Source: Bacillus sp. FJAT-22090 (GTDB lineage Bacteria; Bacillota; Bacilli; Bacillales_A; Planococcaceae). From it: a stretch of DNA of 64,000 bases. A program made the position numbers and the translations under genes. Each line of letters opens with the position of its first letter. Within the stretch, counting starts at the first letter, position 1. Below the pieces are notes generated by a model, which worked only from the letters and a program-made list of their open reading frames with translations, had not been told where the DNA came from and ran no database searches. The DNA lies in the NCBI RefSeq assembly GCF_007676755.1, contig NZ_VEBK01000003.1, forward strand, positions 310,001 through 374,000, written 5' to 3'. Positions 9,646 to 18,230 of the stretch are shown in pieces.

Positions 9646-10522
9646 AAACAACTAGTTCTTGCTTAGATAATCTACTTCCAACTGTTAATACAACAATACT
9701 TCCAAGCAATAACAAAATACCGATCCACGAAGTTACGCTTAGTATTTCTCCTACGATAAACACCCCTAACAAAGCTGCGGTAGTCGGCTCTGCAAGAGAT
9801 AATGTTAAAGCGGATGAAGATGGAATTTTGTGAAGTCCTCTTCCATATAACACGTATGCGATACTCGTCGTTGCCAGTCCTAGGTAAAAAATGATTCCTA
9901 CGTTTCCTGCGTTTTGTAGCCAGCTGACATCATACATAAACCAAAACGGGGATAATAACACAGCACTAACGGAGAAAGTCATTGCCACAACGGGAATCGC
10001 CTCCTCTTTTTGTAAAAGGGATTTACTAGAAATCGTATATATTGCAAATCCAAGACCTGCAATAAGCGAGTACATGACCCCAACTGGATTAATGGTTATT
10101 TCCCCTTTGTTCATAAATAAGAAAATACATCCTAACAACGCGAAAGCTGTCGAGATGCCCCAGATTTTTGATGGCCTTAATTTCATAAACACCCATTCGA
10201 TCAGTCCTGAAAATACAGGAGCACTTCCAATCGCTACAACACTCGCTATCGCCACTCCTGTTAATTTAACAGAAGAAAAAAACAAGAGTTGGAAAAGAGA
10301 TATACAAGCTGCAGCATATATCGTTTCTTTCCAAGGCCAACTTTTAAACTTAATTTTTTTTAATAGAATCATGGCGATTAGTAAAGAGAAACCCCCTACT
10401 GCAGAACGACCAGCACTAATAATAAACGGATGGGCATTATCTGGCAAAAATGTTTGGGCTGTACCAGTAGTTCCCCATAAAATAGCGCCAAGCAATACGA
10501 ATATGTATGGAATTATAGACAA
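9644..10522 (-). CDS. EamA/DMT-family transporter
   Basis: This 292-residue protein has about ten hydrophobic helices in two EamA repeats, each with the typical small-residue-rich helices (G-A-I-L-W-G-T-T-G near the start; A-E-P-T-T-A-A-L-L-G near residue 250). DMT exporters move metabolites or drugs out of the cell; the substrate is unknown. TTG 10522 is chosen because AAAGGAG lies nine bases upstream. Longer readings would run into the 5' end of the divergent gene at 10623 and add a non-membrane tail. Confidence 0.85.
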   Translation of the reverse strand: MSIIPYIFVLLGAILWGTTGTAQTFLPDNAHPFIISAGRSAVGGFSLLIAMILLKKIKFKSWPWKETIYAAACISLFQLLFFSSVKLTGVAIASVVAIGSAPVFSGLIEWVFMKLRPSKIWGISTAFALLGCIFLFMNKGEITINPVGVMYSLIAGLGFAIYTISSKSLLQKEEAIPVVAMTFSVSAVLLSPFWFMYDVSWLQNAGNVGIIFYLGLATTSIAYVLYGRGLHKIPSSSALTLSLAEPTTAALLGVFIVGEILSVTSWIGILLLLGSIVVLTVGSRLSKQELVV

Positions 10523-10622
10523 GCTGTTCACTCCTTTCGAAATTCTTGCTTCACTTTCAATATAGCACATATTGAGATAGTCACCATCGTATCTTATACT
10601 ATAAGGATAGGAGGCATTCGCC

Positions 10623-10853
10623 ATGTATATGACAGTAGAAGAAACTGCGAATTATTTATCAATGCCTATTGAACAAGTAAAACGTTATATTGTAGAAAAA
10701 AAGATTCGTGCAATCTTCGATGGAGAGGATTACTACGTAAATAGTGCTCAGTTTCAAACACATTTGGAACAAGTGGAAGAGTTAAAACGCCAAATTGATG
10801 AATGGCGCAATACACCGATTCCTGATGATATTGATGTGAAAGACGAAGACTAA
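10623..10853 (+). CDS. Excisionase-type helix-turn-helix protein
   Basis: The 76-residue protein begins M-T-V-E-E-T-A-N-Y-L-S-M-P, the classic opening of excisionase/MerR-like winged DNA-binding domains, followed by R-A-I-F-D-G-E-D-Y-Y-V-N as the wing. A charged helix closes the protein. AGGAGG lies eight bases before the ATG. No phage or integrase gene is nearby, so it is more likely a small chromosomal regulator than a recombination directionality factor. Its target is unknown. Confidence 0.85.
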   Translation: MYMTVEETANYLSMPIEQVKRYIVEKKIRAIFDGEDYYVNSAQFQTHLEQVEELKRQIDEWRNTPIPDDIDVKDED

Positions 10854-10866
10854 TATTTAAACAATT

Positions 10867-10904
10867 AAAAGGGCTTTCTCCCAATGAGGGAAAGCCCTTT
10901 TTTC
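10867..10904. terminator. Bidirectional terminator
   Basis: AAAAGGGCTTTC pairs across a short loop with GAAAGCCCTTTT, with T runs on both strands, between convergent genes. Confidence 0.9.
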
Positions 10905-10908
10905 TATC

Positions 10909-11895
10909 CTAGATCGTAATCATGAATCCTGCGCGTTTCCCAATAATCTCTGCGTAGTCCTCAACCATCACACTAGCGGTCGGATACATTCCTGCTCCAG
11001 GTCCAACTAATGTTAGAGTTCCGATGTAATTTGTATCTAGTGATACAGCGTTATTTACTCCTTCTATCGCATATAAAGGATGATCTGGTCCTACTAGTTG
11101 CGGTCCGACCGATGCAAAAAGCTCTCCATTTTCATCTTGTTCAATTTCTGCTACATGGCGATAGCGAAGTCCTTCTTGTTTTGCTTTTCTAACATCTTCT
11201 AGGGAAATTTCATTAATTCCCACGATTTTCACGTCATTCCAGTTTGGCTGTTTTCCAAAAGCAAGCGCACTTAAAATCATTAGTTTACGGAATGCATCTT
11301 GACCTGAGATATCGTTATATGGATCTGCTTCAGCGTAGCCGAGTGTCTGTGCTTCTTTTAATGCATCGTCAAATTGGCATTCGTCTAAACGCATTTGCGT
11401 TAAAATATAATTCGAAGTTCCATTTAAAATCCCTTGTATTTTCTTCACTGAATTTACTTGAAGTAAATTTTTTAATGTTTTAATAACCGGGACTCCGCCA
11501 GCTGTAGTAGCTTCAAAACCGATAAATACTCCACGTGATTTCGCGCGTTCATGAAGTGAGATGCTATATTTAGAAAACATAACCTTGTTAGCCGTAATGA
11601 CGTGGCATCCCTTATCAATTGCTCTACATAAATAACCATACGCAGGCTCTTCATTGACAATTGCTTCAAAAACTACTTGAAGACCAGGAATGTTGATAAT
11701 ATCTTCAAAGTCATCTGTCACTAGTACACCAGGTGTTTCTATCCTTTCTTTTGCCAAATTATTGACTAGAATAGCACTAACTTCGATATCTAAACCTAGC
11801 GATTTTTTTAAGTCTTCTTTTTTTTCATTGACGATATGATAAATCCCTTGGCCGACTGTTCCGAAACCTAAGATTGCTGCTTTTATTTTTGCCAT
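10909..11895 (-). CDS. hom: Homoserine dehydrogenase, short form without ACT domain
   Basis: The enzyme reduces aspartate semialdehyde to homoserine. The N-terminal Rossmann motif G-F-G-T-V-G-Q-G, the T-A-N-K-V segment and the catalytic block G-I-L-N-G-T-S-N-Y-I-L-T are present, with the K of the G-Q-D-A-F-R-K region. At 328 residues it ends after the catalytic domain and lacks the C-terminal ACT domain of the usual 430-residue Bacillus Hom, so threonine feedback of that type should be absent. GGAGGAGA precedes the ATG. It lies 102 bp downstream of metY and probably shares its S-box control, suggesting a methionine-dedicated isozyme. Confidence 0.92.
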   Translation of the reverse strand: MAKIKAAILGFGTVGQGIYHIVNEKKEDLKKSLGLDIEVSAILVNNLAKERIETPGVLVTDDFEDIINIPGLQVVFEAIVNEEPAYGYLCRAIDKGCHVITANKVMFSKYSISLHERAKSRGVFIGFEATTAGGVPVIKTLKNLLQVNSVKKIQGILNGTSNYILTQMRLDECQFDDALKEAQTLGYAEADPYNDISGQDAFRKLMILSALAFGKQPNWNDVKIVGINEISLEDVRKAKQEGLRYRHVAEIEQDENGELFASVGPQLVGPDHPLYAIEGVNNAVSLDTNYIGTLTLVGPGAGMYPTASVMVEDYAEIIGKRAGFMITI

Positions 11896-11997
11896 GCTGT
11901 CTCCTCCAACTAATTCCGCACAATTGAGCTTTTTTCAAATCTAACATTAACTATTTTACATATTGTAGACTAATTTCGCCCAATTAACAACAAAATT

Positions 11998-13290
11998 CTA
12001 TACAGGGAGGACATTTGTTTTTCCCAGAAGCACTTTATCTAACGCATTTTGTAAATCCTCTACTGCCTCTAACCCAACAGACAAGCGAATCAGATCCTCT
12101 GTTACACCCGATTTTACTAGGTCCTCTGGAGTCAATTGTTGATGTGTTGTAGAGGCAGGGTGAATAATAAGAGATTTTGCATCTCCCACATTTGCTACAT
12201 GTGACCAAATTTCTATATTATCAATAATGTGTTGGCCTGCTTCTTTACCACCTTTTACTCCAAAGTTCAATATAGAGCCGAAGCCGTTTTGCAAATACTT
12301 TTTCGCCAGCTCATGAGATGGATGATCTTCTAACCCTAAGTAATTTACCCACTCTACTCCCTCATGGTTTGCCAAATATTCCGCAAGTATTTGTGCATTT
12401 TCATTATGTTTAGGAACTCGGAGATGCAATGTTTCTAATCCTTGTAAGAACGAAAAAGCGGCCTCTGGACTCAAGGAAGGCCCGAAATCACGTAGCAATT
12501 GAACACGTAATTTAATCGCAAACGCTACATTCGGTACATCAATTCCATAGCGCAAACCGTGGTATGTGATATCTGGTTCTGTAAATCCTGGAAATTTATC
12601 TGAGTTCCAGTTGAAGTTTCCTCCATCTACTACGATTCCCCCGATAGTGGTTCCATGTCCCCCTATCCATTTAGTCGCGGAATGGATGACGATATGAGCA
12701 CCATGTTTAATAGGATTTACACCGTATGGAGTAGCAAACGTATTATCTACTAAAAGCGGAACGCCTTCCTCATTAGCGATCGCCGCTACTTTTTCTACGT
12801 CCAATATATTTAAGCTTGGGTTTCCAATAATCTCTGCAAAAAAGCCTTTTGTTTTTTCCGTCACTGCTGCACGGAAGTTTTCCGGATCAGTCGAATCCAC
12901 AAATTTTACTGTGATTCCATAGCGAGGCAATGTATGGGCAAATAAATTAAACGTTCCTCCGTATAAATTTTCTGCCGCAATAATTTCATCTCCTGCCCCC
13001 GCAATGTTCAAAATGGAAAAAGCGATTGCCGCCATACCCGAAGATAATGCAACAGCTGCCGTTCCACCTTCAAGAAGGGCCACTCGTTGTTCAAATACAT
13101 CAACAGTCGGATTCATAATACGAGAATAGATATTACCAGATTCCTTTAAAGCAAAAAGATTTTGTGCATGCTCCGTATCGCGGAAAACGTAGGAAGTCGT
13201 TTTATGAATAGGCACCGCTCGTGAACCTGTTACTGGGTCTGGCTGTTGACCACCGTGTAAAAGAACTGTTTCTTTTTGAAGATTTGACAT
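11998..13290 (-). CDS. metY: O-acetylhomoserine aminocarboxypropyltransferase (sulfhydrylase)
   Basis: This PLP enzyme of the Cys/Met metabolism family makes homocysteine from O-acetylhomoserine and sulfide. Features are [14 protein letters not shown], the E-N-L-Y-G-G-T loop, and the PLP lysine K207 in [10 protein letters not shown]. The 430-residue length and G-G-H-G-T-T-I-G-G favour the sulfhydrylase subgroup over cystathionine lyase. AGGAGG precedes the ATG. A SAM-I riboswitch lies in its leader, so expression should rise when methionine is scarce. The downstream hom gene supplies homoserine. Confidence 0.94.
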   Translation of the reverse strand: MSNLQKETVLLHGGQQPDPVTGSRAVPIHKTTSYVFRDTEHAQNLFALKESGNIYSRIMNPTVDVFEQRVALLEGGTAAVALSSGMAAIAFSILNIAGAGDEIIAAENLYGGTFNLFAHTLPRYGITVKFVDSTDPENFRAAVTEKTKGFFAEIIGNPSLNILDVEKVAAIANEEGVPLLVDNTFATPYGVNPIKHGAHIVIHSATKWIGGHGTTIGGIVVDGGNFNWNSDKFPGFTEPDITYHGLRYGIDVPNVAFAIKLRVQLLRDFGPSLSPEAAFSFLQGLETLHLRVPKHNENAQILAEYLANHEGVEWVNYLGLEDHPSHELAKKYLQNGFGSILNFGVKGGKEAGQHIIDNIEIWSHVANVGDAKSLIIHPASTTHQQLTPEDLVKSGVTEDLIRLSVGLEAVEDLQNALDKVLLGKTNVLPV

Positions 13291-13358
13291 GTTGAATTCC
13301 TCCTAAAAAAGTAGTTTAGATGGACGCAGTGGGGACGGGAGAGAACTTATGGACAAAC

Positions 13359-13388
13359 AAAAACCCCGCTTCAATTAAGAAGAGGGGT
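13359..13388 (-). terminator. S-box expression-platform terminator
   Basis: ACCCC and CTTC pair with GAAG and GGGGT across a TTAATT loop with one internal mismatch, followed by TTTTG on the minus strand. It is the conditional terminator of the riboswitch. Confidence 0.85.
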
Positions 13389-13522
13389 GCAGTTTCGCAT
13401 GTTCCTCCTCTTATCTTCCAAATTCACAAACTGAATTTGTAGGAATTAGCACCTTTCCAAGTTAGAACTTGGTGGTTGCCGGGCATCGTAGGGCCTAGTC
13501 CCTCCGCCACTCTTGATAAGAG
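13359..13522 (-). promoter_or_regulatory. SAM-I (S-box) riboswitch
   Basis: On the minus strand the P1 strand CTCTTATC (13515-13522) pairs with GATAAGAG (13408-13415). Between them are the S-box core AGAGTGGCGGAGGGA, GGCCC and GCCCGGCAACC, and the AAGGTGCTAATTCC segment. An intrinsic terminator follows the aptamer. It controls metY and probably hom by transcription termination when SAM is bound. Confidence 0.96.
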
Positions 13523-13653
13523 TATTAGATTTAGTTTTCCATCTTGTTACACAGTATAAGATTCTCTTAATCTGTTCGTCAAGTACTTTTTATAAAGATT
13601 CTGAAACTTCTTTCGACAACGAACGTTTAATGTATTATGTAGGAGGTGTTGTG

Positions 13654-14295
13654 GTGGTCATTTGGATTATGAGTATATTAATAATTAGCTATTTAATCGG
13701 GGCGATACATGGTTCAAAAGTTGCCCAATTTTTTAGTGGCGTTAACATTAAAAAGGAAGGTCTTAAAAACTCTGGTGCCTCTAATGCTGCAATTGTCCTT
13801 GGGATGAAGTATGGAATATTAGTAGCATTAATCGATATCTTAAAAGGAGTAATTGTTATTATCGGGGTTCGCTTTTTTGTTCAGCAGTATGGTATGTTTT
13901 CTAATGGACAACAGGATTTATTCATTTATTTAGCTGGTGCCGCTGTTATTTTGGGTCATAATTTTCCGGTTTATACTGGCTTTAAAGGCGGAAAAGGGAC
14001 TGCTTCTATTATCGGAATTCTTTTTGCATTTTATTGGCCTATTGGGCTTATTGGACTTTTACTATTAATCGGCACGACTTTTTTAACGGACTTTTTATTG
14101 ATCGGTGTATTTGTATTTTATTTTGTATTTTTAGGTGCCTCTATTTGGTTTGCAGAAGGAGTTGGACCTATTGCCGTTTCATTGTGTTTATTTGTAATGG
14201 CGCTTGTTTTGCATATCGAAAACTTTCGTCGATTGGCCCGCAAGGAAGAACCAAGAATTTCTGCATTTTTAAAGAAAAAGAAACCATCTGTTTAA
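13654..14295 (+). CDS. plsY: PlsY-like glycerol-3-phosphate acyltransferase
   Basis: PlsY acylates glycerol-3-phosphate from acyl-phosphate in the membrane, the first step of phospholipid synthesis. The family motifs are here: S-Y-L-I-G-A-I-H-G-S near the start, N-S-G-A-S-N (variant of G-S-G-N-x-G-A-T-N) and G-H-N-F-P-V-Y-T-G-F-K-G-G-K-G. About six membrane helices in 213 residues fit the family. GTG 13654 lies seven bases after AGGAGG; longer in-frame readings overlap the riboswitch. The divergence in motif 2 suggests a paralogue rather than the only PlsY. Confidence 0.88.
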   Translation: MVIWIMSILIISYLIGAIHGSKVAQFFSGVNIKKEGLKNSGASNAAIVLGMKYGILVALIDILKGVIVIIGVRFFVQQYGMFSNGQQDLFIYLAGAAVILGHNFPVYTGFKGGKGTASIIGILFAFYWPIGLIGLLLLIGTTFLTDFLLIGVFVFYFVFLGASIWFAEGVGPIAVSLCLFVMALVLHIENFRRLARKEEPRISAFLKKKKPSV

Positions 14296-14313
14296 ACGAA
14301 GTGAGTGATTGTA

Positions 14314-14892
14314 TTGAAGAAAAAAATGAGGTGGATTGTGCTTATTTCTCTCGTAGTATTTGCTTGCGGCACATGGATACTTACATCTAAATGGTTAGAT
14401 GACGGGCTGGAGCCGAAAGCGGATGGTTCCAATGAATATGCCATCGTGCTAGGGGCAAAAGTGAAAAAGGGAAATGTCCCTTCGCTCGCACTGCGTTATC
14501 GGTTAGAAGCAGCACTCGCTTACGCTTCTGACAATCCTGAAGTACAATTTGTACTGTCCGGTGGAAAAGGTCCTGATGAGGAGATAGAAGAGGCCGTCTT
14601 CATGAAGAACTTTCTTATAGAAAACGGGATAGCAGAAGATAGGATAATTGTGGAGGAACGCTCCACATCCACTTATGAGAACTTGCTGTTTTCAAAGGAA
14701 CTATTACCTGATGAAGTGAATTCTGTGACAATTATAACTAGTGATTACCACTTACATCGAGCTAAAAAGCTTGCACGCAAACTGGGATGGGAGTCCGATG
14801 TGGTGGCAGCAAAAACACCCGAAGTCGTAGAGATGAAATTGAGGTTGCGCGAAAGATTGGCATTAGTGAAAACTTATATAGTTGGGAAATAA
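14314..14892 (+). CDS. YdcF/DUF218-family protein
   Basis: One N-terminal membrane helix (about residues 5-22) is followed by a DUF218 domain: Y-A-I-V-L-G-A, S-L-A-L-R-Y-R-L-E-A-A, F-V-L-S-G-G, E-E-R-S-T-S-T-Y-E-N and I-T-S-D-Y-H-L-H-R-A. The family includes YdcF and SanA and is tied to cell-envelope functions; biochemical activity is not established. The TTG start at 14314 is favoured by an AAGTGAG element eight bases upstream; GTG 14305 is the alternative. It follows plsY closely and may share its transcript. Confidence 0.85.
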   Translation: MKKKMRWIVLISLVVFACGTWILTSKWLDDGLEPKADGSNEYAIVLGAKVKKGNVPSLALRYRLEAALAYASDNPEVQFVLSGGKGPDEEIEEAVFMKNFLIENGIAEDRIIVEERSTSTYENLLFSKELLPDEVNSVTIITSDYHLHRAKKLARKLGWESDVVAAKTPEVVEMKLRLRERLALVKTYIVGK

Positions 14893-14911
14893 CAATACAA
14901 CTGTTAAAGAC

Positions 14912-14949
14912 AAAAGCCCTCCTACATTCGAAAATGTAGGAAGGCTTTT
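14912..14949. terminator. Bidirectional terminator
   Basis: AAAAGCC and CCTACATT pair with AATGTAGG and GGCTTTT between convergent genes. Confidence 0.88.
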
Positions 14950-14966
14950 CTATTAGCTTGTTGTAT

Positions 14967-15506
14967 TTATATCTCTCTTTGTTGAATGCGTTCAATTAAC
15001 TTACCAAACCAATAAGTGGTATGCTCTGTCTTGCTTGAAAAATAGTCACCAACAAAGTCAGTAAGATTACGTTTTTCTTCTTCCAACTGGTTCGGCTTCT
15101 CGAGATTCTTAATATGCTCCCAGCGATCCTCATACTCTTTTAATTTTTTCTGCAAAATACTTACTACCACGTTGCGTTCGACATAGTCTATGTTTGCTAA
15201 CGCTATTATCATTTCACTAATCGAATCTGCACGTTCAAATAACTTATATATTTTTTTCGGAAGTTCTTCACGACCTTTTGATGTAATAGCAAATACTTGC
15301 TTATCAGGTCGGTGTTCTTCTTTTATGATTTCTACAGGCTCGATCAATCCTTGTTTAGCTAAAGATTCAAAATGATAGTACAGTTTACTCTCAGTTAATC
15401 CACCAAGTTGATCCAAAGGAATTGGTTCTGAAAGCTGTTTTTTTAACTTATATGGATAATTATTATCTTCCATTAGCTTGCCCAGTATATATATTTGAAT
15501 TGCCAT
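14967..15506 (-). CDS. PadR-family transcriptional regulator
   Basis: The N-terminal winged helix of PadR type is clear: I-L-G-K-L, Y-P-Y-K-L-K-K-Q, L-Y-Y-H-F-E-S-L-A-K-Q-G-L-I-E and the wing D-K-Q-V-F-A-I-T-S-K-G. A long C-terminal helical region (about 95-179) is the dimerisation domain. ATG 15506 follows AAAGGGGTGG; the upstream ATG lacks a site. It lies about 50 bp downstream of the YhgE-like membrane protein gene on the same strand, a common PadR/transporter pairing. The perfect palindrome upstream of the pair (16801-16824) is a likely operator. Confidence 0.9.
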   Translation of the reverse strand: MAIQIYILGKLMEDNNYPYKLKKQLSEPIPLDQLGGLTESKLYYHFESLAKQGLIEPVEIIKEEHRPDKQVFAITSKGREELPKKIYKLFERADSISEMIIALANIDYVERNVVVSILQKKLKEYEDRWEHIKNLEKPNQLEEEKRNLTDFVGDYFSSKTEHTTYWFGKLIERIQQREI

Positions 15507-15556
15507 GATTTCCACCCCTTTGGCAAACATATTACTTTTCTTTCATTGTAGCAAAA

Positions 15557-16750
15557 CTATACAGTTAATTCAGCAGTATTGTTTGTCCCCCTTTTTTCAA
15601 CCTCCGTTACTGGTTTATCTACTGGTAGAGGTTTATGCAAAATAGCAACGATTAAAATGTTTATTAACATTGCTCCTAAGCCTACTGCAACCATTCCCCA
15701 AACAAAAGGTGCTTGTCCAACGCTTCCATATAAATTAGCAAAGTATGACTGTACCGAGTAATACATTGGGGAAATGTAGCTTATCCATTCATATGGTGTA
15801 TACATCATATGACGTGGAATTGTTGCCCCATTTGCAATTGTTTGTACCAATAGCACAGGTATATTTAAAATCATGCCACCTTCGCCAACTAAGAAAATAA
15901 ACATTGCGGTGAAGTTGAATGCAACCATATAATTTAGGATTTGCTGTCCAAATAGACTTAAGAATAAGTTTCCGCTTGGCTCATTAACTAAATAAGTAAT
16001 TCCCATTGCTGCTAAAGAAGACAAGACAGCTATTAATAATGCAGCTAATTGTACATAAACGAATAACCGTGTTTTACTCGCTTTCCCCCGGCTCGCTTTA
16101 AATGCGCCTACTAATTGCATTGCGGCAATCATCGCCCCTACATAACCCGCCATCGTTAGGAACATTGGCAACATATTATTATGCATACCATCTGGAACTT
16201 CATTTATAGTCACTAGATTACCAACATAAGAGGTTTCAATCTTTTTCGCTAGCTCTGAAGCTTGTTCTTCAGGAACATTAAAGTTCATTAATACACCCTG
16301 TGCGGTTTGTTGAGCAAACTGAGCACTTAATTGATCATTTATCTGCGTAACAATAGATGTCATTGACGAAGAAACAACCGTTGCTGTTGCTTCATTCACA
16401 GTAAAGTCAATACTGGAAGATACTTCTCCATTTTGCATGTTTTCAGAGAATGTGTTCGGTATGTGTATGACTAATGTTAATTCATTTTTTTCTAGTTGTT
16501 TTAAAGCTTTATTATTCGATAAATCCGTTTCAATCTCTTTAAACGGCAAGTTTTCTTTTAACTGGTCCGCAATCATTGAACCGTATTCCCCAGCATCATC
16601 GTTTACGATAGCAATTGGTAGTTCGTCAATATTTCCCGGAATGGCTGTATAGCCCGGAAGAAAAATTCCAAGCATGGCAACCGCATAAAATATACCCATG
16701 AATATAGAGGCAATCGCACCTTTTGTTTTTAAAAACTGTGTAAATTTCAT
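15557..16750 (-). CDS. YhgE/Pip-like ABC-2 type membrane protein (DUF3533-like)
   Basis: One N-terminal membrane helix, a roughly 150-residue extracytoplasmic domain (P-I-A-I-V-N-D-D-A-G-E-Y-G near residue 45), then five to six C-terminal helices match the YhgE/Pip or DUF3533 architecture of ABC-2-like permeases. Members are linked to export of toxins, ESX cargo or drugs; here the substrate is unknown and there is no ATPase gene alongside. AAAAGGAG precedes the ATG. It is co-transcribed with the PadR regulator, suggesting an inducible efflux or stress function. Confidence 0.85.
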   Translation of the reverse strand: MKFTQFLKTKGAIASIFMGIFYAVAMLGIFLPGYTAIPGNIDELPIAIVNDDAGEYGSMIADQLKENLPFKEIETDLSNNKALKQLEKNELTLVIHIPNTFSENMQNGEVSSSIDFTVNEATATVVSSSMTSIVTQINDQLSAQFAQQTAQGVLMNFNVPEEQASELAKKIETSYVGNLVTINEVPDGMHNNMLPMFLTMAGYVGAMIAAMQLVGAFKASRGKASKTRLFVYVQLAALLIAVLSSLAAMGITYLVNEPSGNLFLSLFGQQILNYMVAFNFTAMFIFLVGEGGMILNIPVLLVQTIANGATIPRHMMYTPYEWISYISPMYYSVQSYFANLYGSVGQAPFVWGMVAVGLGAMLINILIVAILHKPLPVDKPVTEVEKRGTNNTAELTV

Positions 16751-16787
16751 TTTCTGTTGTTCTCCTTTTAAATTACATCTATTTAAT

Positions 16788-16829
16788 CCAATTAAACTAC
16801 TTTAATTAGAGTACTCTAATTAAACTACT
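16788..16829. promoter_or_regulatory. Perfect palindrome, candidate PadR operator
   Basis: A perfect 24-bp palindrome (16801-16824, half-site TTTAATTAGAGT) lies 50 bp upstream of the YhgE-like gene. The flanking AATTAAACTACTT occurs twice, 28 bp apart. Symmetry and position fit a repressor site of the PadR gene in the same operon. Confidence 0.65.
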
Positions 16830-16897
16830 TCGATAGTATATTCTTTTCTTTTGCTAAAATCAATTGAAAAGTATCCAATAAGACACCAGGTAATAAT

Positions 16898-16927
16898 AAA
16901 AACCTTCCGAACTTCCGGAAGGTTTTT
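16898..16927 (-). terminator. Terminator of the GIY-YIG gene
   Basis: AAAAACCTTCCG pairs with CGGAAGGTTTTT around a short loop, just past the stop of the minus-strand gene. Confidence 0.88.
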
Positions 16928-16938
16928 GGAGTGAAATA

Positions 16939-17292
16939 TTATTCTTTTTTCGTATGGAAGCCTTTCGCCCCATATGGTTGCAATTGGTCCATCCATTTGT
17001 CTAACAGCTTTTCAAGTTCTTTCTTTTCATTCATATACTGATTTTCAGGTAATTTTAATACTTCGACCTTTTCGATTTCAAATGCATCTTTACCAAATCT
17101 TTTCCATTCTTCCTGGAGTTGGTGATTTGTATGCATGCCATTTTCTAGTGTAAACTTTGCTCCATTTAATGTTTTGAAGTTACGCGTAGATGCAACGAAC
17201 TTTTTACCATTTTGACTATTCGTAATAACATAGATGCCCCCCTCAATTTTTACCTCTTTATATTCTTGTTTTAATTCTTTTTTGCGTTCCAT
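16939..17292 (-). CDS. GIY-YIG-like nuclease family protein with degenerate motif
   Basis: The 117-residue protein opens the GIY-YIG fold with G-G-I-Y-V-I near residue 18, but the second motif reads K-K-F-V-A-S-T, so the YIG tripeptide is replaced by F-V-A. The rest (N-G-A-K-F-T-L-E-N-G, W-K-R-F-G-K-D-A-F-E) matches the short Bacillus branch of this family that sits beside DUF2087 regulators. It lies 18 bp after the DUF2087 gene and is surely co-transcribed. Nuclease activity is doubtful given the altered motif and the missing arginine in N-G-A-K-F; its biological role is unknown. Confidence 0.75.
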   Translation of the reverse strand: MERKKELKQEYKEVKIEGGIYVITNSQNGKKFVASTRNFKTLNGAKFTLENGMHTNHQLQEEWKRFGKDAFEIEKVEVLKLPENQYMNEKKELEKLLDKWMDQLQPYGAKGFHTKKE

Positions 17293-17310
17293 TTTACCAA
17301 ATCCTTTGTT

Positions 17311-18066
17311 TTATTTTTTTACCCAGTATTCACTACCATCGTCTTTACGATCTAAAAATCCATACTCGATTAAATAACGTCTTAAAGTAACGAAGTCTGC
17401 ATATACATTTTTTAGTACCTCATTTATCCCTTTTTCGCTGTACACTTTTTCTATATCGAAACGTTTAATAATAACTCGAAGTGTTGCTAATTTTTGCTTT
17501 TCCTTTTTCGGAAACTTTAGGAGTGGACCATCAATTCCATTTGGAAAAAACTTCTTTTCTACATCATCTTGTTCTTCTTTTGTTATATTGTATCGGTCAT
17601 CTACCATTGTTGCATGTTTATGAAGAGGCAAAAATGATGGAGCATGATTGTCTTTTTCCTTTAATAATTCCATCATCGTTAAGAAGATTTTTGCCTGACG
17701 TTCTTTTTCTTTTAACACAAAGCGGTGGTTTCTAATCGTCGAGCTGCTTCCGATATTTAACGCTGCTTGAATTTCTGCATCACTTTTCCCTTCATAAAAT
17801 AATCGAAGCAAACTGTTTTGGTGATCTGTTAGACCAGTTAACTTTTTATTTAAACCGATTAAGTAATAAAACATGGATCCATGTTCCTGTTCAATATGCC
17901 GCTTCATAAATCGCTCGGCTTCCCATAAAACCCCTTCTTGTGGATAAATAATACCTTTCTCCACTTTTTCACCACAAACTAAACAAGTAAAAATTTCTGC
18001 TTCCTCTACGTATCCCGCTTTCAATTGTTCTAAATCAGCGTTCCAAAATAATTCTGAAATCCCCAT
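17311..18066 (-). CDS. DUF2087-domain transcriptional regulator
   Basis: Three parts are seen. An N-terminal Cys2His2-like finger (C-L-V-C-G-E ... H-I-E-Q-E-H, residues 28-60) comes first. A LuxR-like helix-turn-helix follows (L-T-D-H-Q-N-S-L-L-R-L-F-Y-E-G-K-S-D-A-E-I, about 78-115). The C-terminal DUF2087 winged domain (about 180-250) ends D-F-V-T-L-R-R-Y-L-I-E-Y-G-F-L-D-R. DUF2087 proteins are putative transcription factors. The GIY-YIG-like gene follows directly. The target is unknown. Confidence 0.85.
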   Translation of the reverse strand: MGISELFWNADLEQLKAGYVEEAEIFTCLVCGEKVEKGIIYPQEGVLWEAERFMKRHIEQEHGSMFYYLIGLNKKLTGLTDHQNSLLRLFYEGKSDAEIQAALNIGSSSTIRNHRFVLKEKERQAKIFLTMMELLKEKDNHAPSFLPLHKHATMVDDRYNITKEEQDDVEKKFFPNGIDGPLLKFPKKEKQKLATLRVIIKRFDIEKVYSEKGINEVLKNVYADFVTLRRYLIEYGFLDRKDDGSEYWVKK

Positions 18067-18230
18067 CGCATAAACACAACCTTTTTATGTTTGTTATTTT
18101 ATAAACATAGTACAATATTATCTATAAAACTTCAAATTATAAATATCCTATTGCAATATATCTGAAAATAATGAACAATAAGAAGGAAAACGTTTCGGAA
18201 ATCGGAGAGACGACCAGGAGGAGAATTTAT

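Noticed and set aside
9891-10565. 224-codon plus-strand frame
   Set aside because: It is antisense to the DMT transporter, with no ribosome binding site and low-complexity content typical of a shadow frame.
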